Positions 22,184-30,371 of a DNA stretch of 32,839 nucleotides are shown here, piece after piece (position 1 is the first letter of the stretch; every line of letters begins with the position of its first letter). The stretch lies in the NCBI GenBank assembly GCA_013815395.1, contig JACDGH010000003.1, positions 1-32,839 on the forward strand, in the 5' to 3' direction. The notes beneath the pieces are model-generated. The model saw only the letters and a program-made list of their open reading frames with translations, ran no database searches and was not told the DNA's origin. A program made the position numbers and the translations under genes. This stretch comes from Parachlamydiaceae bacterium. Its GTDB lineage: Bacteria > Chlamydiota > Chlamydiia > Chlamydiales > Parachlamydiaceae.

Positions 22184-23977
22184 ATGGAAAAAAATCTATA
22201 TAGCAATTTAAAAACTATTTTATCCCGCTATCGGTATCGCTTTTTTAAAGCTTTTGTGATGGTGTTAGCATCAAACTGCTTGCTCATCCTCAATCCTCTG
22301 ATATTTAGACAAGCTGTCATGGAAATGGATTTGCATGTGGAGAAACCAGTCGGAATCATAGCTAGCGGAATCCATAACTTGCTCGGCTCGCATTCACAGC
22401 AATTGGTCTTTTGGGTATTGCTCTTACTATGCATTTCGCTAACCTCATCAATATTTAAATATTTTATGCGCGTGACATTTATCTCCGTAAGTCGCGATGC
22501 TGAAAAAGACGTGCGCTCTAAATTATTTGCCAAAATCCAGGAGCAGTCGATGGCTTTTTACGATCGACATGGAATCGGCGAGCTATTGAGCAGATTGACA
22601 AATGATATTTCAGCTTATCGGGATGTACTAGGTCCAGGAATTATGTACCCATTGTTTTTTTTAACCTTGGTTATTCCCGGACTTTTCGCCCTATATTCAA
22701 TATCCCCCATATTAACAGCAATATCCATTATCCCGCTCTTCGCTATCCCCCTATTGAATATGGCTATACGACGCAAAGTTTATGATATCTCACATTTAGT
22801 TCAAGGAGGCCTCGCCGACTTAAGTAATATGTCCCAAGAACATTATTCAGGCGAACGGATTATCAAAGGTTATGCGGCCGAACCTCAGATGATCCATAGT
22901 TTTAGTGAATTGTGTCGCAGCTTAATCACCTTAAACATCAAATTAAACTGCTATCAAGGCCTTCTTTACCCTTTTTTTACGATGTTAACAAAAATTATCA
23001 CCATTATTTTAGTGATATTTTCGGGGGCAATTATTTTACTCGCGTGGGGAACACTGAATGTCGCCGATTTCATCTCGTTTATGTGGATCCAATCCTATAT
23101 CTTTTTTCCTATATTAATGATGGCCTGGGTTTTGCCTCTTTATGAAAGAGGCAGAGCCGCATACGATAGACTTTGGGAAATTTATCAAGAACCTATAGAT
23201 ATTAAAGAAGGTAAATTTCCTAAGGCTACCATCCCCCCACTTGCCGATATCGAATTTCGAAACCTCACCTTTAACTATCCAACAGCTTCATTAGCAGTGC
23301 TTAATGATTTCTCCCTCACAATCAAAGGGGGAACTTTTACGGGCATCACGGGGGCTGTAGGTGCAGGAAAAACCACTTTATTCCGACTGTTAAACCGAGA
23401 ATATGAGATTTCGGAAGATAAAATATTTATCAATGGACGCGACATTCACGATTACCCTTTATCAGCTTTCAATGAAAGCATGGTAACGGTAGAGCAAATT
23501 CCATTTTTGTTTTCGCGCACCATTGCCGAAAATGTGAGTTTTGGAAAAGAAGACGCGTCCATGGAAGAAATTGAATTCGTTTCAAAATTTGCGGATCTGC
23601 ATGAAAATATTTTAGAATTCCCTCAACAATACGAAACGGTGATTGGAGAACGAGGCATCACCTTGTCAGGAGGACAAAAGCAACGTCTTGCCATGGCCCG
23701 CGCTTTTTTAGTGGATCGCTCAATTTTATTGCTCGACGACGTTTTTTCTGCCATAGATGCTTCTACCGAGAAACGAATTTTTGCCACTATGCAAGCTAAC
23801 TTTAAAAATAAAACCGTCCTCTTAATCACACATCGCGTTTCGGTTCTTAACCAAACCGACCGCATTATTTACATGAGTGAAGGCAAAATTGTTGAAGATG
23901 GCACCCCTCAAGACCTTTTAGAATTAAAAGGGCATTATGCCGCCCTGGCAGAGTTGCAACGCCTGCATAGTTCATAA
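22184..23977 (+). CDS. ABC exporter half-transporter, subunit 1 (altered catalytic Glu)
   Basis: 597 aa: six-helix exporter membrane domain (about 20-320), then an ATPase domain. Walker A GAVGAGKTT (390-398), signature LSGGQ (494-498), Walker B ILLLDDV with Asp519 in place of the usual catalytic Glu, H-loop in LLITHR. Together with the next gene (14-22 bases apart) it would form a heterodimer of the MdlAB/TM287-288 type, in which this subunit's Walker motifs and the partner's altered signature make the degenerate ATP site. Such exporters move lipids or drugs out through the inner membrane. CAGGA precedes the ATG. Substrate unknown. Confidence 0.9.
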   Translation: MEKNLYSNLKTILSRYRYRFFKAFVMVLASNCLLILNPLIFRQAVMEMDLHVEKPVGIIASGIHNLLGSHSQQLVFWVLLLLCISLTSSIFKYFMRVTFISVSRDAEKDVRSKLFAKIQEQSMAFYDRHGIGELLSRLTNDISAYRDVLGPGIMYPLFFLTLVIPGLFALYSISPILTAISIIPLFAIPLLNMAIRRKVYDISHLVQGGLADLSNMSQEHYSGERIIKGYAAEPQMIHSFSELCRSLITLNIKLNCYQGLLYPFFTMLTKIITIILVIFSGAIILLAWGTLNVADFISFMWIQSYIFFPILMMAWVLPLYERGRAAYDRLWEIYQEPIDIKEGKFPKATIPPLADIEFRNLTFNYPTASLAVLNDFSLTIKGGTFTGITGAVGAGKTTLFRLLNREYEISEDKIFINGRDIHDYPLSAFNESMVTVEQIPFLFSRTIAENVSFGKEDASMEEIEFVSKFADLHENILEFPQQYETVIGERGITLSGGQKQRLAMARAFLVDRSILLLDDVFSAIDASTEKRIFATMQANFKNKTVLLITHRVSVLNQTDRIIYMSEGKIVEDGTPQDLLELKGHYAALAELQRLHSS

Positions 23978-23999
23978 TTTAAATTGAATTTTGGATAAA

Positions 24000-25805
24000 A
24001 TGAATTATAAACACAGACATAGTGAATACACCAAAGAGAAAATTGCTTCCAAGACGCTTGATAAAGAGCTCATTTGGCGCTTATTAACCTATCTACGCCC
24101 CTATCGCTTTTTACTATTTATGGCCATTTTTTTCCTTATTATCTCAAAAATCATCGAAGCCTCCATCCCTATTTTTCTCGGCCATGTAAGTCAACAAATC
24201 TTGGATGGGATGCATCTTGCTGTCTCAGTAAAGGAAGAATTGTTAAGGCATGTGGTCACTATAGGGAGCTTGATCATAGCTATGCTACTTATGAGTTATG
24301 TTTTTGACAGTTTGAATGTGATTTTAAAAAGTTGGATTGGCCAAAAATCCATCTACCAATTGCGCACGCAGATTTACGAGCACATCTTACATATGCCCCT
24401 TGCCTACTTCGATAAACATACAGTAGGGAGATTAATGACACGCACGATCCATGATGTGGATCAAATTAACCAAATGTTTGCAGAAAGCGTCATCCCCATT
24501 TTTGGGAACATTGTTTTATTTATTAGTATCTTTGTAGGCATTTTTTTTATAAATTGGAAAATCGGTTTATTGGTTTTATTTCTTTTACCCATTGTTTATC
24601 TATTGACCCGATATTTCCGCATTCACCAACGGCGCTGCTACGACCGCATTCGTACAGTTGTGGCTGCAATGAACACCTTTATGCAAGAGAATCTCATGGG
24701 AGCTGCCACTATCCGCAATTTCGGCTTGCAGAAAAATGCCCGTAAGCACTTTGAGAAGATTAATGAAGACCACTGCAATGCTTACGTGGAAAGCGTACAA
24801 AATTTTTCATTTTTCATCGCCGGAATAGATTTTTTGCAAAATTTTTCATTGATTATGGCATTTGCCATTCTTGCCGTGTGGATCCCTATGGGAGATTCTT
24901 TTGAAGCCGGCACTTATTTTACATTCAGTCTATATGTAGTCATGTTTTTCCGACCATTGGTCGATCTAGCTGAACGGTATAATGTCCTGCAATCCGCTAT
25001 GGCAGCCTCTGCACGCCTATTTGATGTAATCGATCGCGAACCAGAAACCAATGAAAGCACAGGCAAAAATTTTCTTAAAGAAATTGAGACAATTTCTTTT
25101 GAAAATGTATGGTTCGCATATGAGGAAGAGCGATGGATATTGCAAGGTCTCTCTTTTCATATAAGGAAAGGAGAATCGGTGGCTTTGGTGGGAATGACTG
25201 GGCAAGGCAAATCCACAATTATCAGCTTGCTTTTGCAGTTTTATAAGCATCAAAAAGGAGATATTAAGATCAATGGCATAGATATCCGCAAATACTCCCT
25301 CCATTCTCTACGCAAACAGTTCAGCATTGTACTTCAAGATCCCGTGCTCTTTTCAGGAAGCATCGCTGATAACATTGCTTTATTTAATCCCAGTATTACT
25401 CATTCCCATATTGAAGAAACAATTGATTATTTAGGGATGCGCCAATTTATAATGCGCTTAAATCAAGGCATTAACCATAGACTGATTGAGCGCGGTAAAA
25501 GCCTTTCCATGGGTGAAATGCAATTGCTATCCTTGGCCCGTGCTGTGGCCCATCAACGCACTGTGCTTATTCTCGATGAAGCAACAGCAAATATTGATAC
25601 CAATACGGAAAGGGTCATTCAAGCCGCCTTGCAAAAAATCTTACATGAAAAAACTGCTTTTGTAATTGCACATCGACTATCTACCATTAAAAATGTTTCT
25701 CGCATTCTTGTCTTGCATGATGGTAAAATTGCAGAAAGTGGAACGCATTCAGAATTATTAAATTCTAAGGGCATTTATGAAAAATTATATCGGCTCCAAT
25801 CTTAG
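24000..25805 (+). CDS. ABC exporter half-transporter, subunit 2 (altered signature)
   Basis: 601 aa from ATG 24000 (TTG 23991 is an alternative). Exporter membrane domain to about residue 320, then an ATPase domain: Walker A GMTGQGKST (398-406), signature LSMGE (502-506) instead of LSGGQ, Walker B VLILDEA with catalytic Glu527 kept, H-loop in FVIAHR. The changed signature is complementary to the Asp-for-Glu change in subunit 1, so the pair has one canonical and one degenerate nucleotide site. This is what is expected of an obligate heterodimer. It is followed after 15 bases by the prenyltransferase gene. Confidence 0.9.
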   Translation: MNYKHRHSEYTKEKIASKTLDKELIWRLLTYLRPYRFLLFMAIFFLIISKIIEASIPIFLGHVSQQILDGMHLAVSVKEELLRHVVTIGSLIIAMLLMSYVFDSLNVILKSWIGQKSIYQLRTQIYEHILHMPLAYFDKHTVGRLMTRTIHDVDQINQMFAESVIPIFGNIVLFISIFVGIFFINWKIGLLVLFLLPIVYLLTRYFRIHQRRCYDRIRTVVAAMNTFMQENLMGAATIRNFGLQKNARKHFEKINEDHCNAYVESVQNFSFFIAGIDFLQNFSLIMAFAILAVWIPMGDSFEAGTYFTFSLYVVMFFRPLVDLAERYNVLQSAMAASARLFDVIDREPETNESTGKNFLKEIETISFENVWFAYEEERWILQGLSFHIRKGESVALVGMTGQGKSTIISLLLQFYKHQKGDIKINGIDIRKYSLHSLRKQFSIVLQDPVLFSGSIADNIALFNPSITHSHIEETIDYLGMRQFIMRLNQGINHRLIERGKSLSMGEMQLLSLARAVAHQRTVLILDEATANIDTNTERVIQAALQKILHEKTAFVIAHRLSTIKNVSRILVLHDGKIAESGTHSELLNSKGIYEKLYRLQS

Positions 25806-25820
25806 CCTAGGAAAAACATC

Positions 25821-26672
25821 ATGAATTCGTGGGTAACTTATGTACAAGAAAGATTTTTCTTGCCGACCCTGATTGTTTTAGTTGCCGGAATCTCTTTATC
25901 AGGAATCTTTCTAAATGAAGGCTCATTTAGTCTATTGCCTTTTTCCTTATCGTTTATAGGAATCTTCTTTTTTTTTGCTCTAATGCGCTTAATGGATGAT
26001 GTTAAGGATCTTGAAAAAGATCGCATCGCCCACCCTGATAGACCTTTAGCGCGTGGGCTCATTAAAAAGCCTATAGCACAAAGTATGGTCGACCGCTTAC
26101 AGATATTCCTCTTTGCCTATAGCTTGATTGTTTGGGTGCTTTTACAAGAAGTTGCGGGATTTACTTTCCTATGCCTAGCGGGTTATTTATGGTTGATGTC
26201 AAGAGATTTTTTTGCTGGAAATTGGTTGCAGCGCCACCCACTTATCTATGGAGTGCTTTTGCAATTGTTTATCTTTCCTGTAGTATTTTTTTCCGTGGCA
26301 ATAGTCCGCTCAGATGCTTTGATGCTACCAACAACTTGGGTTTTTGCCTCTTTGCTTTTCGGAGCCTTTTTCTGTTATGAAATCTGCCGCAAATTAGATC
26401 CACACGCTCACCCTGTGATAGCTAGCTATGTGCATTTTTATGGATTTCGTAGAACCTTCGAGATAGCAACTTTGACTTTAGCCCTTTCCGCTATGTCTGC
26501 AACCACTTTAAATTTGTATTCCATTCTGCTACCCTGTGAATTTCTTGTGTTGATGTCGTTAGTGCTACTTTTCTTTCAGCAAAAGCGGTTTAAAGTCCCC
26601 GAAACATTAGCAAGTCTTTCTTTGATGCTGCACGTTTGGGCCGTTGTGCTTTTTCGATTTTACTATTCATAA
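25821..26672 (+). CDS. UbiA-family prenyltransferase-like membrane protein
   Basis: 283 aa, eight or nine membrane helices. The first Asp-rich motif is MDDVKDLEKD (D59, D60, D63, D67), matching NDxxDxxxD with Asp for Asn, followed by HPDRPLARG, also typical of UbiA enzymes. The second motif is weak (YEICRKLDPHAHP). The family attaches isoprenoid chains to aromatic or other acceptors, for example in quinone synthesis. No quinone genes are adjacent; it follows the ABC pair by 15 bases and is probably in the same transcript. Acceptor unknown. GTP-independent homologues involved in membrane lipid formation are an alternative. Confidence 0.75.
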   Translation: MNSWVTYVQERFFLPTLIVLVAGISLSGIFLNEGSFSLLPFSLSFIGIFFFFALMRLMDDVKDLEKDRIAHPDRPLARGLIKKPIAQSMVDRLQIFLFAYSLIVWVLLQEVAGFTFLCLAGYLWLMSRDFFAGNWLQRHPLIYGVLLQLFIFPVVFFSVAIVRSDALMLPTTWVFASLLFGAFFCYEICRKLDPHAHPVIASYVHFYGFRRTFEIATLTLALSAMSATTLNLYSILLPCEFLVLMSLVLLFFQQKRFKVPETLASLSLMLHVWAVVLFRFYYS

Positions 26673-26723
26673 TTACACCTCATTGTTATCAGGCCTTTTG
26701 ACGTATTAAATACCGGAGAACCC

Positions 26724-27233
26724 ATGAACAGCTCTGCTCTTTGTCACACAAAACTGTTTGAAATTGGTGAAACAAGACTATTTGAAACCATCGAATATTT
26801 GTTTTATAAAGCAAATGTATGCACAAAAAAACAGATTGAGCAGCTAACTAATACAATAGCTAGGGGGTTTTTTGAAAGAACTGGATTAGAACCAGAAGGA
26901 AGAAAAAAATTTTGCAATTGGATGTGGAAACAAATCGAAACAAAGAATCCAATAAAAGCCTCGGAAATGATAACCCATCTTTTCTATCGAAGTATGCAAG
27001 TTAAAGAACCAATTGAGTCCGATCTACATGTTATACTGTTAAAAACCACGATACCGTGTTTTAGAGAATTCGCAAAATTAGGTTATTCTTATGTAGATTT
27101 AGATTCGGGTGAAGAAAACGCTATAAATAAATGGTACGCAGGCTTTGTAGAATCTTACTTGAACAGAGAAGAAATTATAGAAAATGAAGAAATTTTTAAA
27201 TTATGGAGGTTAGTAATTAAAGAATACAAATAA
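26724..27233 (+). CDS. Hypothetical protein, 169 aa
   Basis: No family recognised. ATG 26724 has a good CGGAG seven bases upstream. The product is soluble, predicted mostly helical, rich in Lys, Glu, Ile and Phe, with a few cysteines and no signal peptide or membrane segment. It is 51 bases after the prenyltransferase stop on the same strand and could be co-transcribed, although a weak TTGTTA/TATTAA pair precedes it. AT content is higher than in the upstream operon. Its transcript probably ends at the hairpin in the half-element near 27293. Confidence 0.65.
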   Translation: MNSSALCHTKLFEIGETRLFETIEYLFYKANVCTKKQIEQLTNTIARGFFERTGLEPEGRKKFCNWMWKQIETKNPIKASEMITHLFYRSMQVKEPIESDLHVILLKTTIPCFREFAKLGYSYVDLDSGEENAINKWYAGFVESYLNREEIIENEEIFKLWRLVIKEYK

Positions 27234-27256
27234 ATGACCTTAAAAAGGGATGGAGC

Positions 27257-27332
27257 TAAGAAGATAGTAGCATGAGCGAAGCTCCCTGAAGTGCGCGGAT
27301 TTTCCGCGCCTTTCAATTCAGGAGATCACTTT
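27257..27332. repeat. Half copy of the palindromic element, with internal hairpin
   Basis: Matches the left half of the element copy at 30031-30108 (aagaag, atgagcg, agctccctg, gtgcgc, ccgcgcc, ttcaattcaggagatca). Within it gcgcgga-ttt-tccgcgc (27293-27309) is a perfect 7-bp hairpin followed by TTTCAATT, a fair terminator for the gene ending at 27233. The lipase-like gene's last codons and TGA (27318-27320) fall inside this element. Confidence 0.75.
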
Positions 27333-28505
27333 ATGCCTTGACATCCACAATACAGCATTATCAAGCTGATGGTCGCGAACGCGATCGATGATACTCGAAT
27401 GCTCTTCGCCATGCACAATGTAATGACGCTCTCCCTGTCCAAGTATGGGCAAAGCCACTGAATAAGGCCATAAGCGAGAATCTTCGGTGGTGGCATAAAA
27501 TTCAAAATCCCGCTTTATTCCTGGGTCGAGGGGTTCCCTCTCCGCATCCAACAATTCTTGCGCAGTTTGACTTCCATAAGGCATTTCTTCGCGAATCGGT
27601 TCACTCATAACAAAACGCGAAATTCCCAATTGATTAAGAACATTTACTATTCCTGTGCCAAAATGAACCCCGGCAATATTTGAAACCTTTATAGTTGAAG
27701 GGGTATCTCTAAGGTCGTACTCTATAAAACCGGCAATTCTACCGCCATTAGAAACTCCGATTAAAGTCACTGGATGACCCGTGTGGCTGGCGAGATAATT
27801 CCTCACCATATCACTAATAGGTTTAGCGGCATTTTTTAAAGAAGTTTGTCCTTTTTGCAACACGTAAGGTTGACGCACCTCTGCGTTTGGATGCCGCTCC
27901 TTAAGCGATTTTGCATGTCCATCCCACATAGATGGATGCCCATCTAGTCCATGAATCAAAACATATAAGCCCTCATTATCCTTTTTCCAATAATTACCAT
28001 CAGCAGAGGGTGTTATATAATCATTAGGATATCCTAATTTGTCGGCAATTCGACTTTTTACCCCTCTGCTGACAAAATTAATTTCATTGACCATGGCCCT
28101 GGTGCGGTCGGCTATTTGACGAGACAATGATCGGCAATCAATAAACGTATTCCCCTCGATTAGATAAGGAGCTTCGTCCCATTCTACAGCTTCAACCTTT
28201 TCACAAGGCCCTTTTACAATAGTAATTGTGGGCGCTGAAAACAATTCTTGGGACGTGTTAAAATTGTCAAAAAAAGAAGCTCTACTTTTTAAAGAATTAT
28301 TTTCAGAAAACTGTTGAGATGCTGCCTCAGCCGGGACCGAAAAAAATAAAGGGACTAAGAAAGCAATTTTCATGAAATTAAAGTTTTTAAAAGACGGGGA
28401 TGAAGTGACCCGACCCGCTGTTTTATTAACTTGACCCTCATGACAGGCATTTTGAGATAATAAGGGGGATTTATGTACAGTTGTGAACATATTATTTGAA
28501 ATCAT
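27318..28505 (-). CDS. Alpha/beta-hydrolase, lipase-like, exported or membrane-anchored
   Basis: 395 aa from ATG 28505, preceded by AAAAAAGG. An internal hydrophobic stretch (MKIAFLVPLFFSVPAEAA, residues 45-62) looks like a signal peptide with a 44-residue extension; initiation at its Met (28373) is possible but lacks a ribosome-binding site. The hydrolase core begins GLYVLIHGLDGHPSMW (oxyanion HG), with the nucleophile elbow IGVSNGGR (Ser252), and a late HGEEHSS likely holding the catalytic His. Comparable to triacylglycerol lipase or PGAP1-like folds. The last four residues (KVIS) and the stop lie within a repeat element, so the original C-terminus may have been replaced. It follows the 418-aa gene by 73 bases. 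Confidence 0.75.
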   Translation of the reverse strand: MISNNMFTTVHKSPLLSQNACHEGQVNKTAGRVTSSPSFKNFNFMKIAFLVPLFFSVPAEAASQQFSENNSLKSRASFFDNFNTSQELFSAPTITIVKGPCEKVEAVEWDEAPYLIEGNTFIDCRSLSRQIADRTRAMVNEINFVSRGVKSRIADKLGYPNDYITPSADGNYWKKDNEGLYVLIHGLDGHPSMWDGHAKSLKERHPNAEVRQPYVLQKGQTSLKNAAKPISDMVRNYLASHTGHPVTLIGVSNGGRIAGFIEYDLRDTPSTIKVSNIAGVHFGTGIVNVLNQLGISRFVMSEPIREEMPYGSQTAQELLDAEREPLDPGIKRDFEFYATTEDSRLWPYSVALPILGQGERHYIVHGEEHSSIIDRVRDHQLDNAVLWMSRHKVIS

Positions 28506-28578
28506 AATTTTATACCTTTTTTGTAAGCTCAACTTAAGAAAATAGTTTAAAATAAACTTTAAAATTAAATTATTATAA

Positions 28579-29835
28579 CTATAGAAGCGCCCTTTGCACG
28601 GCTATTAGCGTGCCCGGAAAAGCCCCATTCTGTAATCGGGAAAAATTTTGAGTGATTAATTTAGGTAAAACATGTTTTAGAACTGAACCTACAGGTTGAG
28701 TTAAAAATTTCAACTGACGACTTAACCACAATCTTCCGTCCATTTTTTTACCGGTGCCACGCTGAAAAATTTCAGTAGAAAAATTGCAGCAGGTGCCACC
28801 TTTAATTCGTTCTGTCACCTTGAGCGCCTCTTCGTTTTCAGTTTTCTCCCCTTTTAGATTACGCTGAATATCTTCAATAAATGATTTAAGTTCACTCCAT
28901 TTTTCGCTAGAAATCTCTTTTTGAGTAGTAATTAATTTTAACCCGGGAACAAATTCAGTTAAATCAGGTGTTTTTAAACAACCTCTAATAAAGTAGCCCA
29001 CACTGTAAACAAAATCTTTACCTGTATCTTCGCCTTGTTCATTTACTTCGGGTTGATACACACGAATCCACCCATGCCCAAGTGCACCCTGAGTTAATTT
29101 TGAAAGATTGTAGGTAGGTTTACTCGTTACTAATTCCAATCGAATTGACGGGGGAAGATCTGCAGTTCTTTTTTGCAATTTTATCGGTCTTAAGTCGACA
29201 GCGGCATCAGAGTGGTATGGCTCGAAGCCAAAAGGACCATAAGTGTATTGAACTTTGCCTTTTTTATCAGTAGGTATTTTGGAGTGAGGAACCCAACTCA
29301 CATCTGAGGGATTGAAAGAACTTCCAGTGTTCAATGGGAATAATATTTGACCATCAATCACTCGAGGACCAAATCCTCGTTCCACATAAGTGTTGTCAAT
29401 GCGATTTTGCAAATGATTATTAACAATAAAATTGACCAGAGATTGGTTTTCAACTAGAATTTTTAAAGGAAGCTTGAGTTTTTTTGAAATTTTGACAATC
29501 ATTTCATAATGAGTAATTTTTTTAGAAATTTCAGTTAATTCTGGAGAGCGGGTCCAAGAATTGTACTTAATCATTTGCATTTCTTGAAATTGCCTAGCAG
29601 TTCTCAATGCAACTTTTCGTAATTTACGAGAATTTCCGAGTTGGAACAACTTACTCACAATAAACTTACCTATTACAGCGTCATTACTCGCACCATCATC
29701 AAACATAGCCTCTAAAACTTGCTTGCTCAAAGACTGCACTTGAATCGTTATTTTTTTTCCTTTTTGAACTAACTCAAATCCTTTTTCTTCATGCATATAA
29801 GTATTAATTTTATTTAATATTTTTAAATCTTTCAT
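28579..29835 (-). CDS. Hypothetical His/Cys protein, 418 aa (possible permuted papain-like hydrolase)
   Basis: No named family recognised. ATG 29835 has AAAGGAA seven bases upstream. Residues 1-130 are basic and helical. The C-terminal half has GALGHGWIRVYQ (H254) and, about 95 residues later, KGGTCCNFSTEIFQRGTG (C349/C350). A His-then-Cys order with a GHxx(I/V) strand and a (N)CxxF helix start is what permuted NlpC/P60-type hydrolases show, but the match is by eye only. No signal peptide. It is read leftwards ahead of the lipase-like gene, probably as a two-gene unit. A host-directed enzyme is possible; function unknown. Confidence 0.55.
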   Translation of the reverse strand: MKDLKILNKINTYMHEEKGFELVQKGKKITIQVQSLSKQVLEAMFDDGASNDAVIGKFIVSKLFQLGNSRKLRKVALRTARQFQEMQMIKYNSWTRSPELTEISKKITHYEMIVKISKKLKLPLKILVENQSLVNFIVNNHLQNRIDNTYVERGFGPRVIDGQILFPLNTGSSFNPSDVSWVPHSKIPTDKKGKVQYTYGPFGFEPYHSDAAVDLRPIKLQKRTADLPPSIRLELVTSKPTYNLSKLTQGALGHGWIRVYQPEVNEQGEDTGKDFVYSVGYFIRGCLKTPDLTEFVPGLKLITTQKEISSEKWSELKSFIEDIQRNLKGEKTENEEALKVTERIKGGTCCNFSTEIFQRGTGKKMDGRLWLSRQLKFLTQPVGSVLKHVLPKLITQNFSRLQNGAFPGTLIAVQRALL

Positions 29836-29864
29836 AACAATTCCTTTTATATGATTTGTAATTT

Positions 29865-29897
29865 ATTATAATAAATATATTAACAAATAATTGTTAA
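29865..29897 (-). promoter_or_regulatory. -10 element with adjacent palindromic operator-like site
   Basis: Minus-strand TATAAT (29865-29870), 30 bases before ATG 29835, without a good -35. Instead ttaacaa-ataa-ttgttaa (29880-29897) is a perfect 7-bp inverted repeat at the -35 position, which could be an activator or repressor site. Confidence 0.4.
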
Positions 29898-30030
29898 CGG
29901 AAATTAAAGATCGTGTTAAGAAAGTATTAATTATAAAAATGACAGTCTTAATATTGGCACTTTTAATAACGAAAAAAAAGGAGTCATTAAAATTGAAATG
30001 AATCGGAAAACATTAAGTAAGCAAAGAGCG

Positions 30031-30243
30031 GGCCTAAAGAAGTCATAGAATGAGCGTAGCTCCCTGGAGTGCGCAGATTTCCCGCGCCCTTTAATTCAGG
30101 AGATCAGCTTAAGCGCCCTGGTATGTAGGTAGACGAGGAAAAAGCTAAAAAACTTTATTCAAAATCTTTGTATTCCGCTTCAACGGACCTCCTGAATGTA
30201 AGGGCGCGGCAGAGCCGACGCACTCCAGGGGCTTCGCCAAAGC
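30031..30243. mobile_element. Palindromic element, full copy D (degenerate arms)
   Basis: Left arm about 30054-30100 and right arm 30190-30243 are inverted copies related to 521-710, identical in ctggagtgcg and ccctttaattcag blocks but diverged in the middle. The spacer shares cttaagc, gctaaaa and attc(c/g)gcttcaac with copy A. The remainder of 29898-30371 holds no gene. A GGGGAG at 30354-30359 serves the next gene. Confidence 0.7.
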
Positions 30244-30371
30244 TTTAAATTCGTCCTCAAAAGTAGGCGAGAAAAAAAATAGTTTGAGCTAAAGCTTGAT
30301 TTTTGTTAGCCTTTTATCTCGTTAACTATTCACAATGAGCGACTTTCTTTTCAAGGGGAGACACCTTAGCT

